Assembly: GCA_016215555.1 (NCBI GenBank) | Contig: JACRJC010000036.1 | Location: forward strand, 1 to 50,658 | Source: Rhodospirillales bacterium | Lineage (GTDB): Bacteria; Pseudomonadota; Alphaproteobacteria; Rhodospirillales; WMHbin7 | DNA length: 50,658 bases | Direction: 5' to 3' | Part shown: positions 50,491 to 50,658 of the stretch, one piece after another | How the letters are laid out: the number at the start of each line of letters is the position of its first letter | How positions within the stretch are numbered: the stretch's first letter is position 1 | Program-made: the position numbers and the translations under genes | The notes under the pieces: generated by a model | Databases searched by the model: none | Seen by the model: only the letters and a program-made list of their open reading frames with translations | What the model was told of the DNA's origin: nothing

Positions 50491-50658
50491 CCTCATCCTG
50501 AGGAGGGCCGAAGGCCCGTCTCGAAGGATGAGAAAGCAGCGAAGCAACGGCTCCGAATAGCAATATCCACGTATTTTCCATTTCTTCGCCGCATCCTTCG
50601 AGACGCTTCGCTCCTCAGGATGAGGCGAAGAAAGCGACGGCGGAATTAAACCGGACAG
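50491..50658. repeat. Family-A repeats at the right edge
   Basis: Two copies at 50491-50532 and 50591-50625. The right flank of the second, to the window end, matches 37244-37276. The stretch from 50353 onward holds no credible gene. Confidence 0.88.

Noticed and set aside
15995-50658. Regularly repeated short palindromes as CRISPR
   Set aside because: The copies are dispersed singly or in pairs, vary in their central stem, and have no uniform spacers or cas genes nearby; they fit REP-like elements.

Overview
The window is GC-rich (AT-richer only in a few intergenic stretches) and almost certainly comes from a free-living alphaproteobacterium of the Rhodospirillales / Magnetospirillum type. 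The indicators are a nifE-nifN-nifX-DUF269-fdxB-nifQ nitrogenase-cofactor operon behind a sigma-54/NifA promoter, hpnC/hpnE hopanoid-precursor genes, TrmFO, a DUF4170 protein, and very many short REP-like palindromes of the 'cctcatcctgagga...tctcgaaggatgagg' type. The taxonomic call is inference; no rRNA gene is present.

Layout. 0.2-9.5 kb: housekeeping and stress genes (duplicated DUF4170 protein, membrane-anchored rhodanese, trmFO, a ParDE-like pair, a squalene-synthase-fold protein without catalytic aspartates divergent from hpnC-hpnE, a VapBC pair, Fe-superoxide dismutase, a GFA/CENP-V zinc protein, a secreted Sel1-repeat protein). 9.5-16 kb: copper P-type ATPase CopA, and a PAS sensor histidine kinase overlapping a TPR/SPINDLY-type O-GlcNAc transferase. 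16.1-21.1 kb: the minus-strand nif operon, with a sigma-54 -24/-12 element and two NifA TGT-N10-ACA boxes upstream of nifE. REP-like elements have entered the ends of nifE and nifQ and are translated.

21.1-47.7 kb is a large type IV pilus locus of the MSHA type. The plus-strand arm encodes two secreted proteins carrying the metal-binding signature of legume (L-type) lectins, each followed by a pilin-like protein; the two pilin-like proteins share a C-terminal domain. A lytic transglycosylase-TPR fusion and the retraction ATPases PilT and PilU follow. The facing minus-strand arm encodes MshN, MshM, prepilin peptidase and MshL, then an ABC-2 permease and a small membrane protein, a membrane-embedded AraC regulator, the likely major pilin, MshE, MshG, MshI-, MshJ- and MshK-like proteins and an ABC ATPase. 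The ABC transporter is thus split between two pilus operons, each half tightly coupled to a neighbouring gene. The most interesting proposal is that the two lectin-fold proteins are tip or surface adhesins of this pilus, comparable in role to MshQ but of a different fold signature.

48.1-50.7 kb: a REP-associated tyrosine transposase (RAYT) preceded by two copies of its probable cognate REP sequence (further copies form a long hairpin at 38.6 kb), a rubrerythrin, a MazEF-type pair, and a small Tat-signal gene that looks broken by a one-base frameshift, followed by more repeats.
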